From NCBI GenBank assembly GCA_030407085.1, contig CM059585.1, positions 67,320,501-67,384,500 on the forward strand: 64,000 nt of DNA, read 5' to 3'. The position numbers and the translations under genes were made by a program. A model generated the notes under the pieces. It worked only from the letters and a program-made list of their open reading frames with translations, searched no databases and was not told where the DNA came from. The stretch comes from Trichopria drosophilae (taxonomy: Eukaryota; Arthropoda; Insecta; Hymenoptera; Diapriidae). Below, one piece after another: positions 34,039 to 44,763 of the stretch. Position 1 is the stretch's first letter. Every line of letters starts with the position of its first letter.

Positions 34039-34330
34039 TGTTACGCTGGGTTTCCACTTTGGAGACTTAATAACTCGAGACGCGTGCTACTTCTATTAAT
34101 GTTTATTGCCCACTGAAATTTACAAATCTGATTACTAGTGCGTCGCGGTCTCCCGCATTACAAAATAACCGGGAGCGCTCTATCAGTCTTCCGTAAACTG
34201 CTATTATAGTAAACAGTAATTCTATCGCGATTTACTTTACTGACATAAATAATCGAACAAACCCCTCCGCTTCGGATGACAAAGATTTTTGTCATTTAAG
34301 ACTTTTCTCCGGTCGCGGTAAAAACGCAAA
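34039..34330 (-). repeat. BEL 5' LTR (outer boundary uncertain)
   Basis: The inner edge is TGTTACGCTGGG at 34039 (minus-strand end ...CCCAGCGTAACA). The outer end cannot be fixed because no second LTR survives; composition and text change somewhere beyond about 34330. A small inverted repeat gacaaagatttttgtc lies near 34277. Confidence 0.5.
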
Positions 34331-35340
34331 TCTTTGTCATGGCATAAATTAGTCTAATGAAGTCAATAATGTTTCCAATTTAAAAACTGAACCATTTCTA
34401 GATAGTTTAAGGCATACGGAACAATATGCAGTTGCCATTTGTCAAAAACATGACGTCAAAAGAAAGATACAAGTTCTTAAAATATGTTCTTTATACGATT
34501 CTGTAAAAATCTTTATCATGAGCTACGACATCGCATTAGGTCAATTTCTCTGTTAAAAGTCAATGAAATCGATTGAAACTCGATAACGGGGGGTTTGCGA
34601 GGCCTCTGATTACAAATTGGATGATATATTTTGAAAATTAAAAATGCTCAATCTCTTTTGGCGGGCAAATTCTTCAAATAATTATGTTAGCCTTCCCCCG
34701 TTTATTTCGATATACAATATCTGCTTGGAGGAAGTTGGAGAAAGGTCTTCAATATGCACTTTTTTAGTTATTATTTTTTAATTATTACATTCGAGAGTAA
34801 ACTCGAGTAACAAGTGTCAAGCATAATTGTTGGAATATTCGTCCGCTATATTAAATCCCACATTTTAAATTTTCGAAATATGACTAACAATTAGTAATCA
34901 GCAACCACGAAAATCCCCGAGTGACAAGTGTCAAGCAAAATGATTGGAATTTATAAAATTTGTCGCTATATTAAATCCGTCATTTTATATTTTCGAAATC
35001 GGACTTCAGATTCGTAACCGGCGTCCCAAAAACCCCTATACACCAAGTTGCAATAAAACCTAACAATTTTTTCCCGCATTTTGGGCACTTTTTGGGAAAT
35101 TCTCAGCGCAGCGAAGGGGTTAATATAATATGCATATAATTAGTAATGCTATGATGAATTGTAATTAGTTTCAGTAATACGTAATGTACAGTTGATCCAC
35201 TGAATTTTCTTCCGACGCATTTCGATCTCTCTTCTCCGCCGCCCTCAAACATGTAAATGCTTTTCCAACGCACACGAGCTGATTATATTATGGATAATTG
35301 CATATTTATTGACGTCTTTCAATTTTTTTTAAAAAGTTAT
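34331..35340. repeat. diverged GGATCC-type units and AT-rich sequence
   Basis: Two units of about 120 bp (34800-35050) share caagtgtcaagca, cgctatattaaatcc and attttcgaaat, a diverged subfamily in which ggatcc has become aatcc. The block ends gaaggggttaa near 35110, again like a piggyBac-type CCCC/TTAA end. No gene. Confidence 0.55.
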
Positions 35341-35344
35341 ATTT

Positions 35345-35940
35345 AAAACCTTCATTGACATATCTGAATTTACCAACTGCTTACACTTGTAACCTCTCAA
35401 TAAGATCCTTGCTCACTTTCGTGACTTCATGCGGTAACTGTACGTTTAGAAAACACCGCCTCACGGTATTTCTGTTATTAGACGTGCCTGCTTCTTGTTG
35501 CGGAACAATTATTATAAGGCCAGTTTTTTATTTGAATTTGTTTTGAATACACGCCTTTTTCCCACAGGAGTTATATTATTATTATAGAAATCAATATCGT
35601 ATGTGCATTATACAATCGTAGAATCGAATCCGGGCATGCAATAATGATAATCCATACCATAAGATTCGCGTTCCGTTTTCTTTTCAACTATAGCCAAATT
35701 ATTCACCTCTTTCGGTGTTGCATTACAAGCAGGACACCCAAATGCAGGAGAAGTACCACTTTTCACGTGACGTACTTTCTCGTCTATCATCACTATTAGC
35801 TAAAATGATGCGGTGTGTGCATTTATGTTCAGAGGTCAATACCTTCTAATATAGTATCATTTATGCTTCCATCGGCGTCATCTGTATCGAAAACTGAGTT
35901 TTTGTTTGTTAAGCGGAAGTTTCCGTCTGGGCCTCCATTG
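35345..35940 (-). pseudogene. fragment of a transposon-associated unnamed gene
   Basis: The minus strand reads DTDDADGSINDTILEGIDL (about 35880), then SPAFGCPACNATPKEVNN (35720), then, after a frameshift, GLSLLHAWIRFY (35650), and further on VRRCFLNVQLPHEVTKVSKD (35430). I recognise the order CPxCxATP - LHAWIRF - NT(A/V)RRFF as that of uncharacterised multicopy proteins in insects and cnidarians, probably transposon-borne. At least two frameshifts plus stops. Function unknown. Confidence 0.5.
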
Positions 35941-36139
35941 CTTTTAATCTACACCGAGCACTATCACATGCCGTAACTTCTGGAACTTCTCTAACGAGAG
36001 ATTTTGTAATGAGCTGCACCAATCGATTGGACCGATTTCCATCTCACTGATGATGGTGACAAAAAACTGACAACTCTAATAACAAAACTACTAGATGTGT
36101 ATAATATGCATTCAGTATTTATCATATTTACTCCGCGTG

Positions 36140-37120
36140 GAAATATGCTCCGTAGATAACAGAGGAAATTAAACGCTTGATTAGAATTCGCAACAATAAT
36201 TATAAGCGTTATAAAAAGTGCAGATAGCTATTTTTGCAAAGACGGACTATAAGAATGTAAGAAAAAAGTACGCAGTCTCGTTTTCAATGCTCATACTAAT
36301 TATTACACCAAACGGTTGCATAATATTGCTACACCATCAGCAATATGGGCTAAACTACGTCGCCTGGGTCTAGTGAGAACTAGAATATCTCAACAAATTC
36401 TTCCATGCTCCTTACAGGAGTATATTTTAAATGCATATTTTGTATCTACATCCAATAGTAACTCTTTATTTTCATTCTTTGACTCGTGTGCTTGTCGATC
36501 TTTTGAACGGACCAGACCACCAAGGAAAATTTAGTCTTAAACCTTTAACTGAAAAGATTATAGTGAAATGTCTTAAGCACATTAAAACTAATGCAAAAGG
36601 AGCCGATGGAATAAATCTTCGGTTATTGTTTTCAGCATTTCCAGTAATAAAAGGACGTTATAAGTGTAATAAACCAGTCTATTTAAAGTGGCATATTCCC
36701 TGAAGCTTGGAAAAGAGTACTAATCATCCCAATACACAAGATACCGATCTCCGTCCCATTACTGTACATGCTTTTTTTGTCAACGTTTTTAGAACGCCTA
36801 CTCTATGATCAGCTAATGGATTATCTCATTGCCAAAAATCTGTTAAATCCGTTTCAATCAGGGTTTCGTACATGTGATTATGTAGGAAAGGGAATATATG
36901 AACAAATGGTAACAATAATGATCTTATTTGATTTCTCAAATGCGTTTGACACTGTTGAGTAATCATCTTACTTAAAAAATTAAAATCACTAGGAGTCTCC
37001 ACATCTGCATTGAGGTGGTTTGCCTCCTATCTAACAGCACGTGATTAGTCGGTAATCGGGAAAGATGGAGGAATATCTGAGTGGAAAAAGGTTTTAGCGA
37101 GAGTCCCTTAACGGGCTAAA
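36140..37120 (+). pseudogene. LINE RT relic (jockey/CR1-like), multiple breaks
   Basis: Linker with RLHNIATPSAIWAKLRRLGL (36316), then FSLKPLTEKIIVKCLKHIKT and GADGIN (36560), FLERLLYDQLMDYL and NPFQSGFR (36780-36870), and ILFDFSNAFDTVE (36930), the RT palm strand with its first catalytic Asp. The (F/Y)xDD box is not reached; similarity fades after GKDGGISEWKKVL near 37080. Frameshifts and stops at several points. Confidence 0.75.
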
Positions 37121-38755
37121 CTTCATATGGTTAATCAATAAAAACAACTATTTTATGAATATTCCAATTAAAATTTCCAAAACGCGGCCTTAATACGTTT
37201 GTTTCAAATTTATTCACGAGTATTGAAAAAAAAATAATTTCACGATAAATTGATGGCTCTAGCTTAATTTTACTGCGCGAACCTCCAGTGGATTACTTCT
37301 CCAAGTCCCCCACACCGACGCTTTCCCCTCTTTTTCCCTACCTACCTAAGAGTACGACCGATAATACAACCGTTCGTGATTGTATGTATTACGCCCGAAA
37401 GATGCCTCGTTCTTTCGTATTGATTACTGTATGGCACCTTTGCATAAACGAACCCAAATTTGGGGAAAACTCAGCGGGTGTCGGCGCAATGTACTTTCGT
37501 GTGAGCGGTCTCGTCGTACACGCGATTTTCAGTTAGTCGAAATTAATAAAGATTGGAAGGTCGTGCTTAAGCGCTCCGCACTTCTTTTTTGTATTTTTCC
37601 GCGATCGACCCACCCACGCTTCAATCCCGTAGTTCCGAGACGAAAAAGTTAAAGTTTCGCGGCACAAAAGATTTTTTTTGTACCAGATCGACCATAGATC
37701 ACGAAACGTCTACATGATGGAACGCTTTCAAAAGGATTTTCTCGAGTGTTCAAGAACTGGTCATAATCAATAGTACAGTGTGTGAAATTTCTAAAAGGAC
37801 TTTCGCCACTCCCGTTTCCCTTTTTTTCGAATGCGCCCAAACGCGGACATGCAGGTCCCTTTATTGCGCGTTCATTTGCTGGGCGTGGTCATCACACGAA
37901 AAAATGTTATGTTCCAGTTTTTATTTTTGATGGTTACCAGAGTTATACACCTGGAGCAGGTCATGAATAACAGCTCATCTGCATTTTAGCGGCATTTGGA
38001 CGAATTTGTGCTCAACGAAGCATGCCATCAATCGCTAACAGCGATAACTTTAAAAACTTTCGAGGGGCGTGTTTAACTTTTAAGATTTGACCTTATCCTT
38101 TCATCAGGCCCTTAGAAGCCTGGACGTTGCTTCCCACATACCTGAGAAAACCATTCGTGGAAGTTTATTCCACGATACTGACTGCATTTTGGTGCCGTGT
38201 GGGAAGCTGGAGTTAAGTCGTTTAAACACCACTTTAAACGGGCGATTAATAATAACACCTTAACAGTAATGGAGTTTATTACCATACTAGGTTATAATAC
38301 CGTATAGTTGAGGCTTCTCTGATTCCACCGCCAATCGAGGGTGTATCTAATGACTATGACAAGCGCACCTTCTTAACCCCTGGCCGCTCCTTAATAAGGT
38401 CAGCTAAATCCACAATTTTCCGACGAAATTATAATTGGCAAGCGTTTGCACCCTGCAAAAACGTCGATGCCAAGTACTTATATAGTTTTACATTCTATGT
38501 AACACTGGTTTAATTTAAGCAATAATTCGGTTGAAACTTATTTAGTGAGTCATTGTGATTAATAAATTGGAAATTGGAGAGAAGCATCTTCGGCCACATG
38601 CTTCTTTTCCAATTTACACATTTAATATCAAATCAAGAACAATAGACGTTGACAGTTACAGAAACCCAACGTCACTTCTTTATGTTTCTAATTATTGTTT
38701 ATGATTATTATTGGGATTGATAATCCTATTGTAATTATACTATATCCCCTTCAAC
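37121..38755. other. no confident gene
   Basis: Mostly AT-rich with a moderately GC patch at 37260-37980 and 38040-38420. Overlapping short frames on both strands show no domain I can name. The 38040-38420 part may be the 3' end of a LINE because a LINE scrap follows, but that is weak. Confidence 0.35.
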
Positions 38756-38756
38756 T

Positions 38757-38826
38757 TTATTAGAGCTTTCGACAGGATTAGCCACCAATCATTCCTAGAA
38801 AAACTAAAAAATGCCAAATATTCCTT
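38757..38826 (+). pseudogene. small LINE RT scrap
   Basis: Reads AFDRISHQSFLEKLKNAKYSL, the 'AFD-V-H-LL-KL' block of a LINE RT. It is cut by the TIR element that follows. Confidence 0.5.
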
Positions 38827-39521
38827 AAGGAGAGGGTGCACCCAAAAACTCAGCTCTATGAAATATGACTTTAAAACAATTATTTGTTCAGTAATTTTTG
38901 ACGAGGAATAAAGTAGTGTAAAAATAAAAAGTGGAAAAGTAATGCTTGTCCCGAAAATTTTAGGGCGAAAAAAAAGTTGCGTTTTTAAAAAAATACTTCT
39001 ACATTTTTCTAAATTAATTTAAAAATTAAAAAACATTAAAGTGAACATAAAAACACATTTTCTAAATAATTACAGATGGATTTTAAAAAATTCCATTTTT
39101 TTCGAAAACATAATTTTGTTATGGAAGAAAACAATTTTTTTAATGGTCAAAAACAATGTTTACATTTTTTATTCTAGTACCACTAAATTCCACGTTAAAA
39201 ATGGCTCACACCTACATATTAGCGGGAAAAAAATTTTATTTTTTCGAAAAAATGCTTCTACATTTTTCTAAATTAATTTAAAAATTCAAAAAAATTATGG
39301 TGAACGTAAAAATATATTTTCTAAATAATTATGGATGGATTTTAAAAAATTCAATTTTTTCGAAAAAAATTAATTTATATGGGCCAAAAAAATTGTTTAC
39401 ACTTTTTATTCTAGCACCACTGAATTCCACGTAAAGAATTAGTAAAGAAATAATTTTTTCAAATTTTTTAAAGTTGTTTTTCATAGAGCTGAGTTTTTGG
39501 GTGTATCATCCCTTTAAGGCC
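38817..39521. mobile_element. TIR element with an internal tandem duplication
   Basis: Terminal inverted repeats of about 45 bp, with acccaaaaactcagctctat near 38839 and its complement near 39483-39503; the outer ends are ccttaaggagaggg and ccctttaagg. The inside is two tandem copies of about 250 bp (about 38980-39230 and 39235-39450) sharing cttctacatttttctaaatt, aaataattanngatggattt and ttattctagnaccactnaattccacgt. No coding capacity; a MITE-like element. Confidence 0.7.
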
Positions 39522-39790
39522 AGGTTCTCAATCTCAGGCCCCAACAATGCCTCAATTTCAGGATTTTTGTTTATATAAAATAATGTCGGAAAAACTTTTT
39601 GTGGCTTTTATTTTTATGTAACTAAAGATGATCTGTGAATTTTTTCAATGAAAAAAATTAAAAAATGGCGGATCCAGGTTCGTTGTTGTGTAGCCGTATG
39701 GAACACGAGCGGGCGTGGGCGGGATCGTTCTCAGCCCTATCGGTTGATCTGAAAACAAAAAACCAAAAAAATTCTTAAAATAGATTAAAT
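39522..39790. other. AT-rich spacer with one GGATCC-core scrap
   Basis: Contains aaatggcggatccagg near 39662. No gene. Confidence 0.4.
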
Positions 39791-39794
39791 TTGG

Positions 39795-40572
39795 AGTGTC
39801 GTGTCGTTCTTTTATTTCCACTTACACCAGGGACTTTGTTCTGACGAGCAGTATTCGTGCCTTGGATTTTCATCTGTGGAACATTTGTGGTCAAATGTGG
39901 ACCACACAATCTTTTTCATTTCTTCGGCCGAATTAGGGTGTCTTCTTATCGCAAGGTCAAAAATACAAAATACGATCTTTGACGATCCTTTATGATTTTT
40001 CTACGCATCGCAAAGTCGTTTGCACATGACCTACGCATTTTTTCTTTTGAAACTCGATGTCATCGTACGGATTGCATTCAAGGAGAGCTATAAAAGTTTT
40101 AGTATCACCGTGGCCGATGTACCTGGAATATTTTACGCCCAACAAATAAGAACGAAAAAAACATTTCCTTCATGGATTCCACTTTCATTCCATCAGCACT
40201 TCCTTTATGATTTATGCTGCAGATACTTTGGTGACAGTCCTATCAATTCTCATATTCTGCGGTGTTCTTTTTAGATGCCCAATCACTGCAGCATTGACAA
40301 AAAGATGATTTGTCGGAAAAATCTAAAACTTTGTTTGTGTGCTTTCCAAAAAACGTCGCCACACCAAATAACGATGAAAATCTTCGCTTTTTCCATGATC
40401 CATCGCTAGATACGCTGAAATGCGTTTCTTCATTTTCTGCTTTCACATTTTCCATCTTTTCTTCGACAACAGCTTTACGCTGAATAATTTCAAAAGTTGT
40501 ATTCGCAGCGTTCACCAGATTATCGAGAAATGGGTACTGAGAGTTGTTTGAAAAGCCGGTATAGAATTCCAT
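39795..40572 (-). pseudogene. Mutator-like transposase relic
   Basis: The open part (40243-40572) reads FSVSSDGSWKKRRFSSLFGV, KVLDFSDKSSFCQCCSDW and KKNTAEYEN. Downstream, across frameshifts, come NHKGSADGMKVE, GHGDTKTF and KKCVGHVQ, then EEMKKIVWSTFDHKCSTDEN and PRHEYC near 39830. The order (S-DGSW-KRGF, CxxC, HxGSAxxMExx, GDGDSKT, HCSTDExPxHxYCP) is that of Mutator-like transposase-domain proteins widespread in arthropods. The first Asp (in DGSW) is kept. Several frameshifts make this copy inactive. No TIR or 9-bp duplication was identified. Confidence 0.75.
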
Positions 40573-42060
40573 GAACGAGCAGAAAATGTTTATCCACTAT
40601 AGCCCAAGTCCCAACATGCGCATCACAAACATCAATCTGCCATTTATTCCGTATGTAGTATTCACGACCGGACTCGAAGACACGCTACGTTCATTCTTGC
40701 ACATACACTTTATCACTAGTTAACCAAGTTCACGTTCACAGTAGCGAGAAAATATTATATCACCATCACATTCTTTACATTTTAGACCCTCTCATAAAAA
40801 TGAGAAACCACTTATAAAATCGAGATTAACATTATTACGCCTAACGTCGATTTCGGTATCATCGCATCGTTTATCTATCTATCTATACTTATATATATAA
40901 ATTTTTATTTAGAGCAGACAACGTCCAAGCTTCATCCCCAATCGGAAATGCTCAGACATTGGTTTACTGACTTTGTGAGTGAATTTTTGTGAAACATTCT
41001 TTGCAGCAATATTAATAGCTGTAAATACAGAATGTAGTTTTTATGATATGCTTAGTTTATCAGCTGAACACATATTTCGTATGACTGTATAGTTTGATAA
41101 AAAAGATTAAGCGAACGAATATTATCCATGTCCACTTTTTCAACCGAATACTGGGAAAAACTGAGAACTTCTTTCACTCTCTTTTCTAACCATCCTCGTT
41201 GATTGCAGACCATTTTTTTTGTAAATGAACCAGTAAATTTGGACTTGTAAAAACCTTAGAGATAATATTACACAAAATTTGGGGGGGGGGGCGTCCACGA
41301 GAAGTTCGTTTAATATTTGCAATACAACCTTCAGCCAACTACGCAAGAAGACTTACTTTTGCCACAATAAACATAAAAATTAAACTTATGTCAATTTCCT
41401 AAAAACTTTATTCTAAATCTTATTCTGAAAATGTGTGCAAAATTAAAAAAAATAACAATTACATCTGGATAAACATACTGGTGGATCTGGAGGATACCAG
41501 AGTATATGTTATTAGAGTACCGTTCTGCGTCTTTATTTGAATAGCCCCCCCCCCCCCCCCCCTTTCTGCTACCCCATTGGGATCGCAGAACAAATATTGC
41601 TTCTTTTTAACCTTTCCATTTCACATATTAAGGCTTACTGTACGACTAACCTGCCATTTAATAGATCTGAACTTAATACATTTCTTGAAAGGTTTAAAGG
41701 GGTAGGTACAACGTCTACTACAACCGCATATCTCAATTGAAATTATGTACTCTAGAGATCCGGTATATTTACTCGATCGGTTCCTCGCTTTCCCCTCAAG
41801 TTTACCAAAAATGGGGAGCGCTGCATGTCCCACCCGTCTTAATCGCGTTGCGTGAGGGTCATCGTAGCCCTTCCTGAATCTACAGCCCATAAGGCGGGAG
41901 AACAAAAACCCCGCGACAGGTAAATATAAATAGGCAGACGTGGTTAAATATAACGAGACGAAAATATACAGGAATCCTACTGTACGGTGATATTATACAA
42001 TATAAGATTTTATTATTTGTGAAACAGTATTTTGTGATAACTTATTATGAATGTGTATAC
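40573..42060. other. no confident gene; homopolymers
   Basis: AT-rich. Contains poly-G at 41281-41290 and poly-C at 41546-41564. The region 41740-41920 is of mixed composition with minus-strand open frames lacking a recognisable domain. The next exon of Sec63 should lie at or below this region on the minus strand but I could not recognise it. Confidence 0.4.
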
Positions 42061-42848
42061 CTTAAAATCTTGGACTTGATCGAAACCAAGATAAGAGTCA
42101 CTTCTTAAGCAAACGGTGAACGTATACAGACGTGGCCAACAAGGTGCAGCAAACCGTAAGTGAAATTCTTCTTTATTGACGAGTGAAGTGACATGTGCTG
42201 GAGCCGTCAAAAGGGTAAGACTCTTTCGATCACAAATATATACCCACCAATGTTCCTGCTTGACTTCTGGAAAAAGTGGGCAATGAACATCATGGGACAA
42301 ATTACTGCGGCTTTCTAAGACCCGGTCCTTCTTAGCTAGCCTCTGCTGAAATTTCTCCCATTCTATGTCGTCGTCATCAATATGTTTCTTATTTGGAGAA
42401 CTGTCCTCTTCGTCACTCTTTCCGTTTTCGACTTCGCTGTCACTTATGTCAGAAGCTTTCTCTTCTGCCGTTCCTTTTTTCTCTTTCACCTCGTGTCTTT
42501 TCTTTGCATTTGGGATATGGTTCTCAGAACATGTACTACTGATTGTCGTGTTACCTTTATCATTTAGCTCTGGTTGATTGGTGATGGATTTGGATGTCAC
42601 CTTTTTATTAAAACCTTTTTTATTGTGAGGTTTTCTTTGAACTCTGCGTTGCTTAAGCCAAGCTGGCTTTCTCGATAAGTGATTTTGGTCGTCTACTATT
42701 TCTTTAATATTTGCTGATTCTTCTAGCAATGTCTTCTCTTTGACGGAGTCATCGCCAAATAGATGTTTCATATTTTTGCGCGTCAATGTAACGGTTACTG
42801 TCACTAAGGCACCTGCTGTGTATACCGTGGGATTCTCGTCGTCGATAA
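42061..42848 (-). CDS. Sec63: Sec63 (ER translocation protein), internal exon of the C-terminal region
   Basis: An unbroken 788-bp coding block between a good acceptor (…tctgtgtaacag, minus strand, ending at 42849) and a good donor (aag|gtatac at 42061/42060). It starts with VIDDEN..TAGALVTVTVTLTR, continues through a Lys/Glu/Ser/Asp-rich charged loop (SEVENGKSDEEDSSPN), then WEKFQQRLAKKDRVLESRSN, EVKQEHWWVYICDRKSLTLL and FTVCLRSDSYLGFDQVQDFK. These are successive parts of the SEC63 (Brl) domain of Sec63, the J-domain partner of the Sec61 translocon at the ER membrane. The exon is phase 2 at its start and ends on a codon boundary. J domain, membrane spans and the acidic tail are on other exons outside or unrecognised. 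No stop or frameshift, so the host gene is probably functional. The region it lies in is an intron-rich, transposon-filled neighbourhood. Confidence 0.9.
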
Positions 42849-43099
42849 CTGTTACACAGATAAAACTTATGTCATTATGTTAATTCAACCATTAAAATTA
42901 AATAGCTTTCTAGAATACCATAAATTATATAATACATATTTCACATTAAATTACAGATACAATGCAATATTGTTTATGTAAATAAACGGTTTTTATACGA
43001 TTTGAGCTTATATTACGGCAAAACAACCGATATATTTATATATAATACCATCTTTCAGCACATGTAAGTAATTGTGCATATTGAAGAAATTTTCAGATT

Positions 43100-43190
43100 G
43101 TTTTATATACTATTACATATATATTTTTTCTGAAGAGGGCAACAATCCTTGACCGAAAATTAAAATTATACCATTTTCAACCTCCTTTTT
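43100..43190 (+). repeat. Penelope terminal-repeat fragment with hammerhead-like core
   Basis: tttctgaagagggc...gaccgaaaa resembles the 18910-18945 segment of the Penelope element: CTGAAGA at 43130-43136 and GAAA at 43155-43158. The intervening bases differ (stem arms GG-CAA and TTG-CC around a G/A mismatch), so a stem could be kept despite divergence. No Penelope ORF nearby. Confidence 0.5.
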
Positions 43191-44150
43191 CGATACCTTT
43201 TTAAATAAAAAAATCCTTTTATCCTGCTTAGTAGTTTAGAATTTTTTCATTCCCGAAAATATATGACAAATAGATGTTAAAAACTTCCACGAAAAAGTAT
43301 CCGTTTAGTCCTTAATGGGTTAATACAATCAGTGCTTATTCATTTATTATATCTTTCTTTCGCGAGCATATTTAAATTTTCTTTATTTCGTATTAGCCGC
43401 GTAATAAGTGCACAACAACATTTACGTATTCATTAATCACATGACAATGTTTATATATTAAAATTGCAGGTATTGAATAAATTTTAAAATATTTAATGTT
43501 CACGACAAGGAAAAATTGGATTATGAAATATAAATGTTATATTTTCAAATATTTATAAAAGTGATTTTCGTTTACTTAAAATCTATTAACCCAATAACGT
43601 CCAAATGTACAGAAAGTTTACTGCAACTTCAACGCTTATTTTCAATATGAAATAAATTTCGAAAAAAATAAAAACTATTACATTTTACCATTTCCAAGTC
43701 CGCTCTTTCGAATGGTCGTAAGAAAATTTAAAAAATTTAAATTTATCTATGATTAGTAGGAATACATAATTTTTTATGACGCATTTTTTACAAATATCGA
43801 GTTTTCGATAAAATATCTTACTTTGGGGGTGCTGAAAAAAGTTATTTAAAAAATCTGGTTAGAGTTCCAAAGTTTGGCTGCCACTAGAGTGAAAGTGTGA
43901 CTATGGATATAATTTAGTCTTTGAGAAGGGAACCAGGAGTTCTCCCTTCATAACCCTTGTTGGTCGTCGTTTTGTCAATTGACGATATATAAACAAAGCG
44001 AGAAGGTATTGTGGCTCTCCATAAAATAAAACTGTCATAGGGAGCCATCCAAGCTTTCTATAATAAGGCGTATGCTGTACTAACAATAGCGTGATTTTTG
44101 GCAAAAGTCATGCGTGTCCGAATAGTTGAAAAACGATAGAGAAAAGTTGA
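43191..44150. other. AT-rich; possible piggyBac-type ends
   Basis: The sequences ccttaatgggttaa (ending 43321) and ttaacccaataacgtcc (from about 43588) resemble the TTAA/CCCATTAAGTCC ends of the 30695-32948 element, but no complete element could be delimited. A minus-strand frame at 43901-44104 (LLLVQHTPYYRKLGWLPMTV) is unassigned. Confidence 0.35.
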
Positions 44151-44155
44151 ATAGA

Positions 44156-44690
44156 CTATGTCGAAAACCACATAGGTACCACGGAAACTACAGAACAGAA
44201 ATATTTATTTAGTTTGTCAAGAGAACATTTTAGATTAGGTGATAAAGGTTTTGGCTTAATTAAGGCTAAGTGCCTGAGTTCTGAGCAAATGGTTTTCGAG
44301 TCGGTAAGTTTTTCCAGTCGTTTTGTGCAGTATTGCGTATGAGCATTTGCGATAACGCGTCGTGCTTTATTTCGTGCCGCTTTATAATAGATAAAGGATA
44401 GGATATCTCGTCTACGTTTATAATAACCATACATAATATATTTCATAAGTTGTTTAGTGTCATTATTAATCCAGGGGTTGTGGTTTCATTGTGGTGACTT
44501 TCGATATTGATGCATTTAGATCGTAAATGCTAAAGAGAATATGAGTAAGAAACCTTTGTTTTTCATCGACTGATTGATCAGACTGATAAAATGTGTATTG
44601 TCCTAAGTTCATTACCAAAGCGCTGAAAATCGTTTTAAGTTTCGACAAGTAAATGGTAATATTTCCTGGGTGACTGGTGAAACGATCGTT
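44156..44690 (-). pseudogene. LINE linker relic between endonuclease and RT
   Basis: Minus-strand frames 44466-44648 and 44156-44446 give YYKRRRDILSFIYYKAARNK, ARRVIANAHTQYCTKRLEKL and SELRHLALIKPK, the basic linker preceding the RT in jockey/CR1-type LINEs (compare NYYTKRLHNIATPSAIWAKL at 36.3 kb). Neither endonuclease nor RT core is kept. Confidence 0.6.
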
Positions 44691-44763
44691 TCTACGCCTA
44701 TCCTGTAGATTTCAATAGGCGATATAATTTTCGAAATATCGCGCGCTATACGGATAGCGCCAC

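Larger units (their letters stand above)
25872..34039 (-). mobile_element. BEL/Pao LTR retrotransposon, decayed and 3'-truncated
   Basis: Minus-strand element with a 5' LTR starting at 34039, PBS, a leader with a 36-bp minisatellite, gag (interrupted by a piggyBac-like insertion), CCHC knuckles, protease, RT, RNase H and integrase. It breaks off at 25871 against the foldback element, so the 3' LTR is missing. Many stops and frameshifts; the RT lacks its YxDD box. The order protease-RT-RNase H-integrase with a DUF1758-type protease and the 'MVGPxQ'-style RT block identifies BEL/Pao. Confidence 0.9.

Noticed and set aside
37288..37970. Short plus-strand ORFs as exons of a host gene
   Set aside because: No recognised domain, inconsistent frames and no clear splice pattern.
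42365..42577. Plus-strand frames within the Sec63 exon
   Set aside because: Antisense of the charged Sec63 loop; no independent support.
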